Shown here: positions 37,067 to 45,496 of the stretch, piece after piece
How the letters are laid out: the number at the start of each line of letters is the position of its first letter
How positions within the stretch are numbered: the first letter of the stretch is position 1
Assembly: GCF_022809355.1 (NCBI RefSeq)
Contig: NZ_JAKZMM010000001.1
Location: 140,765-204,764, forward strand
From: Parabacteroides faecalis
GTDB lineage: Bacteria > Bacteroidota > Bacteroidia > Bacteroidales > Tannerellaceae
Reading direction: 5' to 3'
DNA: 64,000 nt
The notes under the pieces: generated by a model
The model's input: only the letters and a program-made list of their open reading frames with translations
Database searches by the model: none
What the model was told of the DNA's origin: nothing
Program-made: the position numbers and the translations under genes

Positions 37067-38638
37067 TTATCCGTTTTGCAGAACATCTTCCTTTTCAGGA
37101 GCAGATGGTTCCGGAGTTGTATCCGGGGCAAACGGATTGAAATAATAAATTCCGTATGTATCCAGTAATTCCAGGAAATAAGGGAGTTTTTGCATGAACA
37201 AACTATAATCTTTCTTCTTCTCGATGGTCCAACCGGCTTCGGCCGTTGCAATCAAACGGGGGAAGGTCATGAAATCAAGTCGTTTGTTATCCGCTACGCG
37301 TTCTGTCCACAACGAGAATTGCAAACCTAGAATCTGATCTTCATAACCCAGCGTCAGGTTGGATACTTGCGACGGAAACCGGTAAACGTCTTCTATCGGG
37401 TTATAGCCGTTCCAGAAACGTCCGACTTTATGGCTTCCGTATTGGATGAAATCCCCATAGAAAGGCCGACGTGGCGTCATGATTACCCGATAACCGTTTT
37501 CCAAAGCCTTTACCAATTGATGCTTACGGTCGTGACGCCACCACATGACAATTAATTTATCGGGAGAAACATCCGCGTCGATGGCTTCGTCCCAGGCAAT
37601 GATCGTTTTCCCTTTTGAAGCAACGATATCGGCAATACGGCGGATAAAGTAATGTTCCAAACCGGTTTCGTTGCCTAACTGTTTATCTTGGATGAATTGC
37701 TGTATTTCCGGATCCGTGAACCAACTTTGGTTACCGTAATGAACTTCATCTCCTCCTATATGGATGTAAGGAGAAGGAAACAAGGCAAAGAGTTCATCGA
37801 AGATCTGACTGATAAAGGTGTACGTCTCTTCTTTACAAGGATGGAACGTAAAGTGTGCCCAACGACCTTCTCCTCCACCCGATACTTCGGGATAAGCCCG
37901 GCAAACAGCAGTCGCATGACCCGGCATATCAAATTCCGGTACAACCATGATCTGACGTTCTGCTGCATAAGCTACAATCTCTTTGATATCTTCCTGTGTA
38001 TAAAAAGCCGCCGGAGCCTTGGGATCATGCCAGTTTCCGATAGCCCCTTCTTGTGTCAGTTTTGGGAAACGTTTGATTTCAATGCGCCAACCGGGTTCGT
38101 CCGTCAGGTGCCAGTGAAATACGTTCAGGTGCAGCGATGCCATCAGATCCAGATATTGCTTCACCTTCTCCTTTCCAAAGAAATGCCGGCTTTCATCTAG
38201 CATAAATCCACGCCAGGCATAACGCGGGTGATTCTGAATCCGGCAACATTGCAGGCTTCCTTTTCCGAAACGGAGCATCTGTAAAAGGGCTTCTTTGGCA
38301 TGAAACAAACCGGAAACCGTTGAGGCTTCAAGTAATACCTTTTCTGCTGTTACCGTCAGCTGGTAGGCTTCTTCGGATAATCCATTCTTTTCATCCAAAA
38401 CGAATTGGATAGTTCCTCCTTCCGTTGCTGATAATGGAAGATGTTGTAATTCGGCTTTCAGACTTTCGACTAACTGAATGGCTTCATTTCCTGTTCCTGA
38501 AACATTTGCCAACCGGCCAATATTACAATTCCCTTTATCTTGTGAATAAGACGAAGGAGTTGGAAACAATACTCGTTGCCCATAAAAAGGAACAAGCGTA
38601 AAGAAACATAATAAGCAAGACAATAAATACTTCTTCAT
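37067..38638 (-). CDS. GH20 beta-N-acetylhexosaminidase
   Basis: A 523-residue exported enzyme (signal peptide ends VPFYGQ). It has a short GH20b-like domain and a classical catalytic barrel: RGFMLDESRHFFGKEKVKQ, FHWHLTDEPGWRIEIKRFP and HIGGDEVHYGN (catalytic Asp-Glu near residue 296), ending soon after the barrel with no lectin domain. This is the most chitobiase-like and compact of the four. It follows the putative glycosidase gene by 49 bp and is probably co-transcribed. A 22-bp repeat array lies 50 bp past its stop. Confidence 0.92.
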   Translation of the reverse strand: MKKYLLSCLLCFFTLVPFYGQRVLFPTPSSYSQDKGNCNIGRLANVSGTGNEAIQLVESLKAELQHLPLSATEGGTIQFVLDEKNGLSEEAYQLTVTAEKVLLEASTVSGLFHAKEALLQMLRFGKGSLQCCRIQNHPRYAWRGFMLDESRHFFGKEKVKQYLDLMASLHLNVFHWHLTDEPGWRIEIKRFPKLTQEGAIGNWHDPKAPAAFYTQEDIKEIVAYAAERQIMVVPEFDMPGHATAVCRAYPEVSGGGEGRWAHFTFHPCKEETYTFISQIFDELFALFPSPYIHIGGDEVHYGNQSWFTDPEIQQFIQDKQLGNETGLEHYFIRRIADIVASKGKTIIAWDEAIDADVSPDKLIVMWWRHDRKHQLVKALENGYRVIMTPRRPFYGDFIQYGSHKVGRFWNGYNPIEDVYRFPSQVSNLTLGYEDQILGLQFSLWTERVADNKRLDFMTFPRLIATAEAGWTIEKKKDYSLFMQKLPYFLELLDTYGIYYFNPFAPDTTPEPSAPEKEDVLQNG

Positions 38639-38687
38639 TTTAACTATGTTTTTAGGTATGTGACTGTATTAACAATTGTGGTTAAAC

Positions 38688-41366
38688 TTACTTCTCTAAC
38701 CAAACGATCATACCACTTCTACCCAAAATTTCACAATTGTTCAGGTTGGATAGCTTTCCTCCCCATTGAAGATTTCTGACTTCCGGTAAAGTGAACTTGG
38801 TTGGTTTGAATCCAAGAGCCTTTTCGTCAATCTGAATTTTGGCTGTTTGAGGCAGATCTGTCCAATTAGCGATAACGACCAGCGCTTTATCTCCATTGAC
38901 AAATACTGTGGCTGGTAAATCTTTATTGTCTGTTTTAACAGGGCATTGTTCATCCCAGTATCCGTGGATGGAAGCATTCTTCATGTCAAACTGATCAAAT
39001 AGATTCCAAAGTGGAACCGGATTTCCACTCCATGGTAAACGAGGTAACATACCATAGACTAATCCTCTGAACTGATTCCGGGCATCTAATGTCTCACTAA
39101 GCAAGCCAAAAGGAATACCCGACATTTCTACCAGCCAGAAATCTGCCGTATTGTTTGCCGGGAAACCTTCACCAATCCAAGTCCGATCTACGTAAGGAAG
39201 TAATTCTGTGTAAAGATGGAGAGAGTTGGCAAAGCCAGCCCATTTATTCATGTGATTCCAAGAGTGAATATCAATCAGTCGCTCTTTTCCGTCTGAATCA
39301 AGAATTCTGCGGGCACGTTGAATTGTTTTCCGATCCAAAGCACTATCGTCAATATAAACACCGTCGATACCTAAGTTCTTAACCATCCAGTCTAATCCGG
39401 CTAAATAGTAATTGTTCCAACGAGAATCAGGAGTCGTAATGACAGAAATGTCCATATCGCCAGCATATTTCCCTTCATTAAACGCATTATACCAGGCAGG
39501 AATAAAATGAGTGGTCAGGTTCTTATTTAACCATTCATTCGGTCCGTTCGGATGGATAAGCGTACGTGTATCTTTTCCCGGTCCGTCATGTATTACTTCA
39601 CTTCCCAAGCTTCGTAAAGCCCATAACTCCGGAATCTTAACAGTCAGTTCTCGAGTTGTATAATATAAACGAACTCCCAGATTTTTCTGATGTGCTTTCT
39701 GAATAAAAGCTTTCAGATCAGATACTGCATCATCATGATACGGATAATTGATAAATGGATAAATATCCTTTTTATGATGGACATTAATCAAATTGGCTCC
39801 GTTTTTGAGCGCTTCATCGATATAATTGGCACTTAAATCGGAATTGGAATGGTAAAACCGGTTAGTCACCTGTTTTTTCCAATTAATGGGTTTGACAGGA
39901 GTTATCTGCATATCAAAGTTATAAGATAACTTCTCTCCTTTTTCCATCGAGCGTTCGCCACTATAAGCTACTAATTTGGTTGTTCCATGGGTGGTAGGAT
40001 AGATATTAATTCCTCCCTTATTCTGATTACCCCATGATTCCGGAAGATTAAGTTTTCCAAGCGCATAGTAAATGTTGACAAGCGGACGAACAAAGTGATC
40101 ATCCATGAATCGTAAATTCATTCCGGCATTGACATTTCCCATCCATATTTTATCCTGGTGCTTTTCTATGTCCCAATTCCAGGAAATTAAAGAATCCGGA
40201 CGAAAACCTCCTTTATGTCCTAATCCCATCATATATTTAGAAGCATAGCTGGAATAAGGAACTTCCAGTCGGATATCCTTCACTGAAACATGTTGTTTAG
40301 CTTTTACTTGAATCGAAATATTGCTGATTCCATCAAATCCGAAATCGCCGTTACAACTAACTTGAAAACGGGAGTTGGACTGTTCGGAACTCCAAGTAAT
40401 ATTCGTTTGGTTTTGTTTCAGAATGCGAACTTTCCCTCCTTTAAGAATCTCCTCTCCTTGATCTGTCTCAATGATGAATTTCATCTCTTCTGCCAATATT
40501 TCATTCGTAGCGTCCGACAAATTATTATTGGCATCATAGCAAGTAGTGATAGAAGATGGCAAACCAGTAGCGGTTAGATGGATCTTTCCACCAAGCCAGG
40601 TTAAGACTTTATCTTTTACCGTTACGGGCGTATAAGGAGCTGTTGGCTTATCGTCATTTCCGATCGTTGCATTCAGCCAGCGAAGTCGGGTTTTTCTCCA
40701 CCCTTCATCATCTCCATGATTGGCAATGGCTTCTCCACTGACACGTAATTCGACGGAAACACAAGCCTTCTTCTCATCGTTTACATGAATCCATACATTC
40801 CCTTTGTAAACACCACTAGCATGAGTTGGAATATCCATACCGATCCAAAGAGGTTGCACATCACCTTTTTCTACTTGGACTGGAAATTGAATCGGTTTAC
40901 CATATTTATCAATTCCATTCGTATTGAAACAAGTCAAGGCGGAAGCTTTAATTTTATCTCCACGTTCGTTCTTCAAATCAGAAAAAGAAACCGATATATG
41001 CTCCAGTTTATTATACGGGGCATACACTCCGATTTGCCAGGTATAAAATTCACCAGGCAAAGCCTTCCCTTTAAACAAGGAACGTTCTTGTTCTGTCCGT
41101 TCGATCCAGTGAAGAGGAATTTGATCTTTCAGCCGGATATCATGTTCTCGATCTTCCGTAAAGCAAAAGAAACCGGCATCAGGTCGTTTCTGGATCAAAG
41201 CCTCTACCTGCTGCTCAGATGCCACCTTTCTCATGATGGACTGATCTTCCTGAACAATTCCCGTACGTTGCAAATCATGGAATGCATTCGTAACTTCTTC
41301 TTGTCCACCAACGTTCATACTCAATAATGCGGACAAAATCAAAAAGGTAAATTTCTTAGTATACAT
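38688..41366 (-). CDS. Large secreted putative glycosidase (DUF6067-like)
   Basis: An 892-residue exported protein (signal peptide ends NVGG). The N-terminal half is beta-rich. The C-terminal half reads like a TIM-barrel hydrolase with LINVHHKKDIYPFINYPYHD, GVYIDDSALDRKTI, DIHSWNHMN and a trailing beta domain (ALVVIANWTDLPQTAKIQ). It resembles secreted Bacteroidetes proteins annotated as DUF6067 glycoside-hydrolase-domain proteins, but I am not certain of the family. The Asp pair in YIDDSA is a candidate acidic site. First gene of an operon with the hexosaminidase, bracketed by 22-bp repeat arrays. Confidence 0.7.
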   Translation of the reverse strand: MYTKKFTFLILSALLSMNVGGQEEVTNAFHDLQRTGIVQEDQSIMRKVASEQQVEALIQKRPDAGFFCFTEDREHDIRLKDQIPLHWIERTEQERSLFKGKALPGEFYTWQIGVYAPYNKLEHISVSFSDLKNERGDKIKASALTCFNTNGIDKYGKPIQFPVQVEKGDVQPLWIGMDIPTHASGVYKGNVWIHVNDEKKACVSVELRVSGEAIANHGDDEGWRKTRLRWLNATIGNDDKPTAPYTPVTVKDKVLTWLGGKIHLTATGLPSSITTCYDANNNLSDATNEILAEEMKFIIETDQGEEILKGGKVRILKQNQTNITWSSEQSNSRFQVSCNGDFGFDGISNISIQVKAKQHVSVKDIRLEVPYSSYASKYMMGLGHKGGFRPDSLISWNWDIEKHQDKIWMGNVNAGMNLRFMDDHFVRPLVNIYYALGKLNLPESWGNQNKGGINIYPTTHGTTKLVAYSGERSMEKGEKLSYNFDMQITPVKPINWKKQVTNRFYHSNSDLSANYIDEALKNGANLINVHHKKDIYPFINYPYHDDAVSDLKAFIQKAHQKNLGVRLYYTTRELTVKIPELWALRSLGSEVIHDGPGKDTRTLIHPNGPNEWLNKNLTTHFIPAWYNAFNEGKYAGDMDISVITTPDSRWNNYYLAGLDWMVKNLGIDGVYIDDSALDRKTIQRARRILDSDGKERLIDIHSWNHMNKWAGFANSLHLYTELLPYVDRTWIGEGFPANNTADFWLVEMSGIPFGLLSETLDARNQFRGLVYGMLPRLPWSGNPVPLWNLFDQFDMKNASIHGYWDEQCPVKTDNKDLPATVFVNGDKALVVIANWTDLPQTAKIQIDEKALGFKPTKFTLPEVRNLQWGGKLSNLNNCEILGRSGMIVWLEK

Positions 41367-41611
41367 AAAAGTGCTTTTATAATTTATCGTGTTCTTCGCT
41401 CGAATTAACTGCTGTAAAAATAGGTGATAAAATTAGCTATTTTATTAGTAATTCTGAGTGTTTTTGTATGATCTTATTTCTCAAATCGGCAATGTCAAGT
41501 TGGATTACTTATAATTCAAAGTATTGTTGGAAATTCATTTACTTATAGTAAATTCAAAGAAAACTCATATTTTTCTAACGAATGTTTCTTATTTATATCT
41601 TATTTATTAAT

Positions 41612-41699
41612 TGATTCACTAATGTGAATTAATTAATTCACAAATATGATTTGATTAATTTACCAATATGAATTGATTGCATCACATTGGTGAATCAAA
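41612..41699. repeat. 22-bp dyad array (TTCAC/GTGAA type), second copy
   Basis: Four units of exactly 22 bp start at 41612, 41634, 41656 and 41678, followed by AATAATATAC as in the first array. The unit at 41656 (TAATTTACCAATATGAATTGAT) is nearly identical to the first unit at 36928. It lies in the 478-bp gap between two divergent genes; the rest of that gap contains only a promoter near 41790-41821. Confidence 0.8.
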
Positions 41700-41788
41700 T
41701 AATATACAACTGTTTTTTCATGAGTTTTACACGAGATTTACATTAATTTACATCTGTTTTTCAATAGATTAGATTCTTGTATATTTAT

Positions 41789-41840
41789 TTGCAAATCATA
41801 AGTGTATAGGCTTATTTTTGTCTCAAAACAAAAAATAAGC
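41789..41840 (+). promoter_or_regulatory. Promoter with overlapping dyad before the truncated VirE-type gene
   Basis: TTTG (41789-41792), 21 bp, TATTTTTG (41814-41821) form a consensus promoter. A dyad (GCTTATTTTTG / CAAAAAATAAGC, 41811-41841) covers the -7 element and the probable transcript start, which would suit an operator. Confidence 0.55.
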
Positions 41841-41844
41841 GAAT

Positions 41845-42563
41845 ATGAAAACACAGAAAATGAATGTAAGAAACTATTGGAATCAGTGGTCTGCATGGAT
41901 CAGAAAAATATGTTTTGGTGAGATGGATAAAGCGGTAAAACAGAAGCCCCCTCTGTTGTCTGGTCGAAATGAAAATCCGGATGAAGTATTATTCTCATTG
42001 GAAACTTTTCTGACTGAAAATTATGAGTTCCGTTATAATCAGTTGAAAGACTGTACTGAATTTCGCAAACGGAATACGCACGATGATTTTATCCGTATCG
42101 ACCAACGGGGAATGAATACATTGTGCCTGGAAGCCAAGAAACAAGGGATCAACTGTTGGGACCGGGATGTCAGCCGTTTTGTCTATTCCTTTCAAATTCC
42201 CTCCTATCTCTCATTGATTACGCCCAGCTATATGCCCAACTGAAAACGCTGCTGGACCAAGGTGAACGATATTGGATGAACAAGGAAGAAGAAGCTGCCT
42301 GGAAAAAAGTCAACCAATCCTTTTATCGGATCTCTGCCGAAGAAGATGTCTTCAACCGCTACTATCACAAACCTCTTCCCGGGGAATCCGTCGAGACGTA
42401 TTCCGCAGCAGAAATCTACCGCCGACTGAAACAGAAAAGTCCGGAGTCAATGCGCAACATATCCGTCCAACGTTTGGCACAAACCCTATCGGCCATCGGT
42501 ATAGAACGCATCCATACCCGTTATGGCAATTTATATAGGGTAGTTTCACACCCTTCACAATAA
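41845..42563 (+). pseudogene. VirE/DUF3874-type mobile gene with central deletion
   Basis: The frame from 41845 encodes an N-terminal section (FLTENYEFRYNQLKDCTEFR ... LCLEAKKQGINCWDRDVSRF) and stops at 42243. A second frame, from about 42210 to 42563, encodes a DUF3874-like C-terminus (LIDYAQLYAQLKTLLDQGER ... YWMNKEEEAAWKKVNQSF ... RRLKQKSP). In complete relatives these flank a long VirE/helicase-type centre of a few hundred residues. That centre is missing and the join is out of frame. Such genes belong to integrated mobile elements, but no integrase or other element genes remain nearby. Confidence 0.7.
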
Positions 42564-42743
42564 TTCATTGAATATTATCCATATAGAGGGATGTGTGAAC
42601 CCCTGTTTGAAATTTAGGATATGGGGAAAAGGGAGGTTTTAGGAGATAATATATATCATTTCTGTTATATTGGGAGATTATATATACATTTTCGTTCACT
42701 TTATAATTATTCTTATAAGGACGATTGTTTGTAAACAAATAAA

Positions 42744-42780
42744 CCTCTGTTCTTATACAAAACTATAAAAGAAACAGAGG
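42744..42780 (-). terminator. Hairpin after the GH31-like gene
   Basis: An 8-bp stem (CCTCTGTT / AACAGAGG) with a 21-base loop, 10 bp past the stop of the GH31-like gene on the minus strand. A T-rich stretch follows on that strand. From 42564 to 42743 I see only AT-rich sequence with one duplicated GGAGAT(A/T)ATATATA segment. Confidence 0.55.
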
Positions 42781-42789
42781 CTTCTTATT

Positions 42790-44373
42790 TTAATCACACA
42801 ATCTTTCATAATAAGGCAAACGATTCAGCGGAACATCGATTGTGATCGACTTTCCCCCTTTGTGAATCTTTCCCAAGTCATCCTTCCATCGTCCTTTCGG
42901 CAATCTGACAACCCGGCTGTTTCCTTTTTCTACCATCGGCGCCACCAGGTATTTGTCTCCCAGCATAAATTGATCCTTGCAGGTTTCAAAGCCCTGATCT
43001 GGGAATTCGTAGGCAAGATGCCGGACAATTGGTTCGCCGGTGGCAGCTGCATGACGGGCCTGCCGGATAATATAGGAAGCCATACGAACATGAAGGCGAG
43101 CCGCTTCGCGAACAATCGAAAGATTTTCCGGGTTCAATATCCGCCATGGAGCGACCGAGAATTGCATCATCGGCATCATGGCATGAATCTGCGCCGAGCG
43201 GATAATCAGTTCCTGATCGAAGCGGTTAGGATCAATGCCCAAGAACGAAGCAAACTGTCCGCCTCCGATCAGATCCGGACAGGCATACGCATACCCGTTC
43301 AAACCGGCAGCTATCATTTCCGGAATTAACAGACGAACCGCATCCCAGGAATAATCTTTATCGCCCAAACGCTGTACCAGCGGCTGACCGCCCATCTGCC
43401 AACAGGCACGATACTCGTTAAAAGGAAAATGCAACCCGATTTCCGCCCAAGCCCGGGTATGATCGACAGAAATGGCATCCGACTTCCAGGCTTTCAGTTC
43501 CGCATGGCTGTAGAAGCCATTGTCACCCGCATCAAATTTGAAGCCATCAATCTGATAAACGTCCTGCATCTTCTTCAACTGAGAGATAAAATAATCCCTT
43601 GCCTCCGGATTCGTCAGATCATAACAGGCACTATAACCGTTCCACCAATGGATCATCGCTGTTTCTCCATTCTGCCATCTCAAAAGGTATTTCTTCTTCT
43701 CCAGTTCGCGGAACTCCGGACTATCAGCAGAAACAAACGGACAAACCCACAGCATTACCTTAAAACCCATTGCATGCAACTCTTCCACCATGCTTTTAGG
43801 CGACGGGAAACGATCCGGCTTAAACTCGAAGTTTCCGTAATACTTCTGCCAGTTATCATCAATCATCACTACTCCACCCGGAAAATCCTGTTTGCTGATC
43901 TGCCGTGCATAATCCAACACATCCGCCTGGTTCTGATTATACATCAGTTCGATCCATGTATTGTATTGGGGCTTCGTAAAAAACAAAGTATCCGGTAACT
44001 GACCACTGGGGGCAAAGTGCTGACGACAAGCATCCAAATAAGCATCCCGCAAAGATCGGCCCGCCTCTTGTACCTTTACCTGTTCGTATTTGGAATCAAT
44101 CCGGATACCCTGTTCCGTAACTGAAAACGTAAATGGATAATCGCTCCAGACATACCGTCCCTTACTAGAGACCAATAGCGGAACAACCTGGTTATTATTA
44201 TTCTGAGAAGAAAGATCAAAAGATTCCATCGGCTGTATGTAAGGCATCTTTGAGCCTAAGGCCGTTACGCCACCCCACCAATACTCACCATCCAACGATT
44301 TGATCTCCGTCACTTGCTGAGCTCCTATGAAATGACTTATCAGCAACAAAAATATAACCACTTTACTTCTCAT
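42790..44373 (-). CDS. GH31-like alpha-glycosidase
   Basis: A 527-residue exported protein (signal peptide MRSKVVIFLLLISHFIGAQ). It looks like a GH31-type retaining alpha-glycosidase of the myogenesis-regulating-glycosidase branch: VVMIDDNWQKYYGNFEF, LWVCPFVS, a probable nucleophile Asp in GFKFDAGDNGFYS, and CPDLIGGGQF. It lacks the long N- and C-terminal beta domains of full-length GH31 enzymes. I chose the ATG at 44373 over one 7 codons upstream because the signal peptide starts there and the promoter at 44409-44416 leaves a 35-bp leader. It stands alone. Confidence 0.8.
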   Translation of the reverse strand: MRSKVVIFLLLISHFIGAQQVTEIKSLDGEYWWGGVTALGSKMPYIQPMESFDLSSQNNNNQVVPLLVSSKGRYVWSDYPFTFSVTEQGIRIDSKYEQVKVQEAGRSLRDAYLDACRQHFAPSGQLPDTLFFTKPQYNTWIELMYNQNQADVLDYARQISKQDFPGGVVMIDDNWQKYYGNFEFKPDRFPSPKSMVEELHAMGFKVMLWVCPFVSADSPEFRELEKKKYLLRWQNGETAMIHWWNGYSACYDLTNPEARDYFISQLKKMQDVYQIDGFKFDAGDNGFYSHAELKAWKSDAISVDHTRAWAEIGLHFPFNEYRACWQMGGQPLVQRLGDKDYSWDAVRLLIPEMIAAGLNGYAYACPDLIGGGQFASFLGIDPNRFDQELIIRSAQIHAMMPMMQFSVAPWRILNPENLSIVREAARLHVRMASYIIRQARHAAATGEPIVRHLAYEFPDQGFETCKDQFMLGDKYLVAPMVEKGNSRVVRLPKGRWKDDLGKIHKGGKSITIDVPLNRLPYYERLCD

Positions 44374-44408
44374 ACGCAATTCATCTAAAATCAATACTAT
44401 TTTGCGTA

Positions 44409-44416
44409 CAAAGATA
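44409..44416 (-). promoter_or_regulatory. -7 element of the GH31-like gene
   Basis: TATCTTTG on the minus strand, 35 bp before the chosen ATG. The rest of the gap to sdhC (44417-44621) shows nothing else. Confidence 0.5.
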
Positions 44417-44621
44417 CATTTTCTTCCTTAATCTATTTCCTCATCAGCCTCATAACCGCCCATTTCGCGCAATGCATTTTTCAGCATCACATATTATAGT
44501 ATAAAAGATTCTCTTCAAAACAGAACTCTTTTCGTTACGATTCAACTATTTTTCCCCGGAGGGGGACGAATTATTACAGAAATATTTATTTAATCTTGTT
44601 GGTTGATCCATGGAATTAAAC

Positions 44622-44630
44622 TACCTTTGC
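44622..44630 (+). promoter_or_regulatory. -7 element of the sdhCAB operon
   Basis: TACCTTTGC matches TAnnTTTG. A GTTG 20 bp upstream may be a -33 element. The leader to the sdhC ATG is about 60 nt. Confidence 0.55.
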
Positions 44631-44692
44631 ATAATTAAATGCTATATAAGTGTGATTTTTATACACAATTAAATAACTTAAATTATTATCTT

Positions 44693-45367
44693 ATGTGGTT
44701 ACTTAATTCTTCTATCGGGAGGAAACTGATAATGAGTATATCAGGTCTCTTCCTAATTCTGTTTTTATTGTTCCACCTGTCGATGAACGTAGCGGCAGTA
44801 TTCTCAGGCGAAGCGTATAACACGATTTGCGGTTTGCTGGGAAGTAACTGGTATGCCATCGTAGGAACACTCGTTCTGGCTGCAGGTGTAGTAGTTCACT
44901 TCGTGTATGCAGTGATTTTGACATTGCAGAACCGAAAAGCTCGTGGTAACGACCGTTATGCACTGAATTCTCGTCCGAAAGGCGTTGAATGGGCATCACA
45001 GAACATGTTCGTACTGGGCTTGATCGTAATTCTGTTTATGATCCTTCACTTCACACAGTTTTGGTACAACATGATGTTTGCAGAATTAGCTGGTATTCAT
45101 GGAGACATCCATCCTCAGGACGGTGCTGCATTCATCAACTTCTACTTCCAGGGTAATATTGTAAACACAGTATTATATCTGGTATGGTTTGCTGCATTAT
45201 GGTTCCACCTGACTCACGGTTTCTGGTCAGCAATCCACACATTAGGCTGGAACAACACTGTATGGTTGAGCCGTTGGGAATGCATTTCTAAATGGGTAGC
45301 AACAATCATCTGCGGTTTGTTCGCGATTATTACTATTGTATTCTACCTGAATGGTGTAGGAGCGTAA
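44693..45367 (+). CDS. sdhC: Succinate dehydrogenase/fumarate reductase cytochrome b subunit
   Basis: A 224-residue membrane anchor with five predicted hydrophobic helices (about 15-40, 55-80, 100-125, 150-175 and 195-220) and histidines in helices (LLFHLSMN, VVHFVYAV, ILHFTQFW) likely to ligate haem b and interact with menaquinone. The ATG at 44693 (MWLLNSS) begins as in homologues; an earlier in-frame ATG 18 codons upstream lies close to the promoter and adds non-homologous residues. First gene of a C-A-B operon, used in Bacteroidales mainly for fumarate respiration. Confidence 0.93.
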   Translation: MWLLNSSIGRKLIMSISGLFLILFLLFHLSMNVAAVFSGEAYNTICGLLGSNWYAIVGTLVLAAGVVVHFVYAVILTLQNRKARGNDRYALNSRPKGVEWASQNMFVLGLIVILFMILHFTQFWYNMMFAELAGIHGDIHPQDGAAFINFYFQGNIVNTVLYLVWFAALWFHLTHGFWSAIHTLGWNNTVWLSRWECISKWVATIICGLFAIITIVFYLNGVGA

Positions 45368-45372
45368 ATTTT

Positions 45373-45493
45373 GAGTTTATAGGTTTATAAGTTTATAAGT
45401 TTATGAGTTTGGAATCAAACATTCAAAACGAACAGGCTCAAAAACAAAATGACTTAAAAACTAAGAAACTAACAAACTTAAAAAACTAAAAAC
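45373..45493. repeat. Octamer repeats with inverted partner between sdhC and sdhA
   Basis: Five tandem 8-mers of the form (A/G)(A/G)GTTTAT run from 45373 to 45412. About 35 bp later their inverted, degenerate copies (AACTAAG, AACTAAC, AACTTA spacing) run from about 45447 to 45493. The 130-bp gap can fold into a long imperfect hairpin, which may tune expression of sdhC against sdhA. Confidence 0.6.
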
Positions 45494-45496
45494 AAT

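Noticed and set aside
42639..42690. Another 22-bp array
   Set aside because: Two AT-rich GGAGAT copies are present but spaced about 31 bp, without dyad symmetry or further units.
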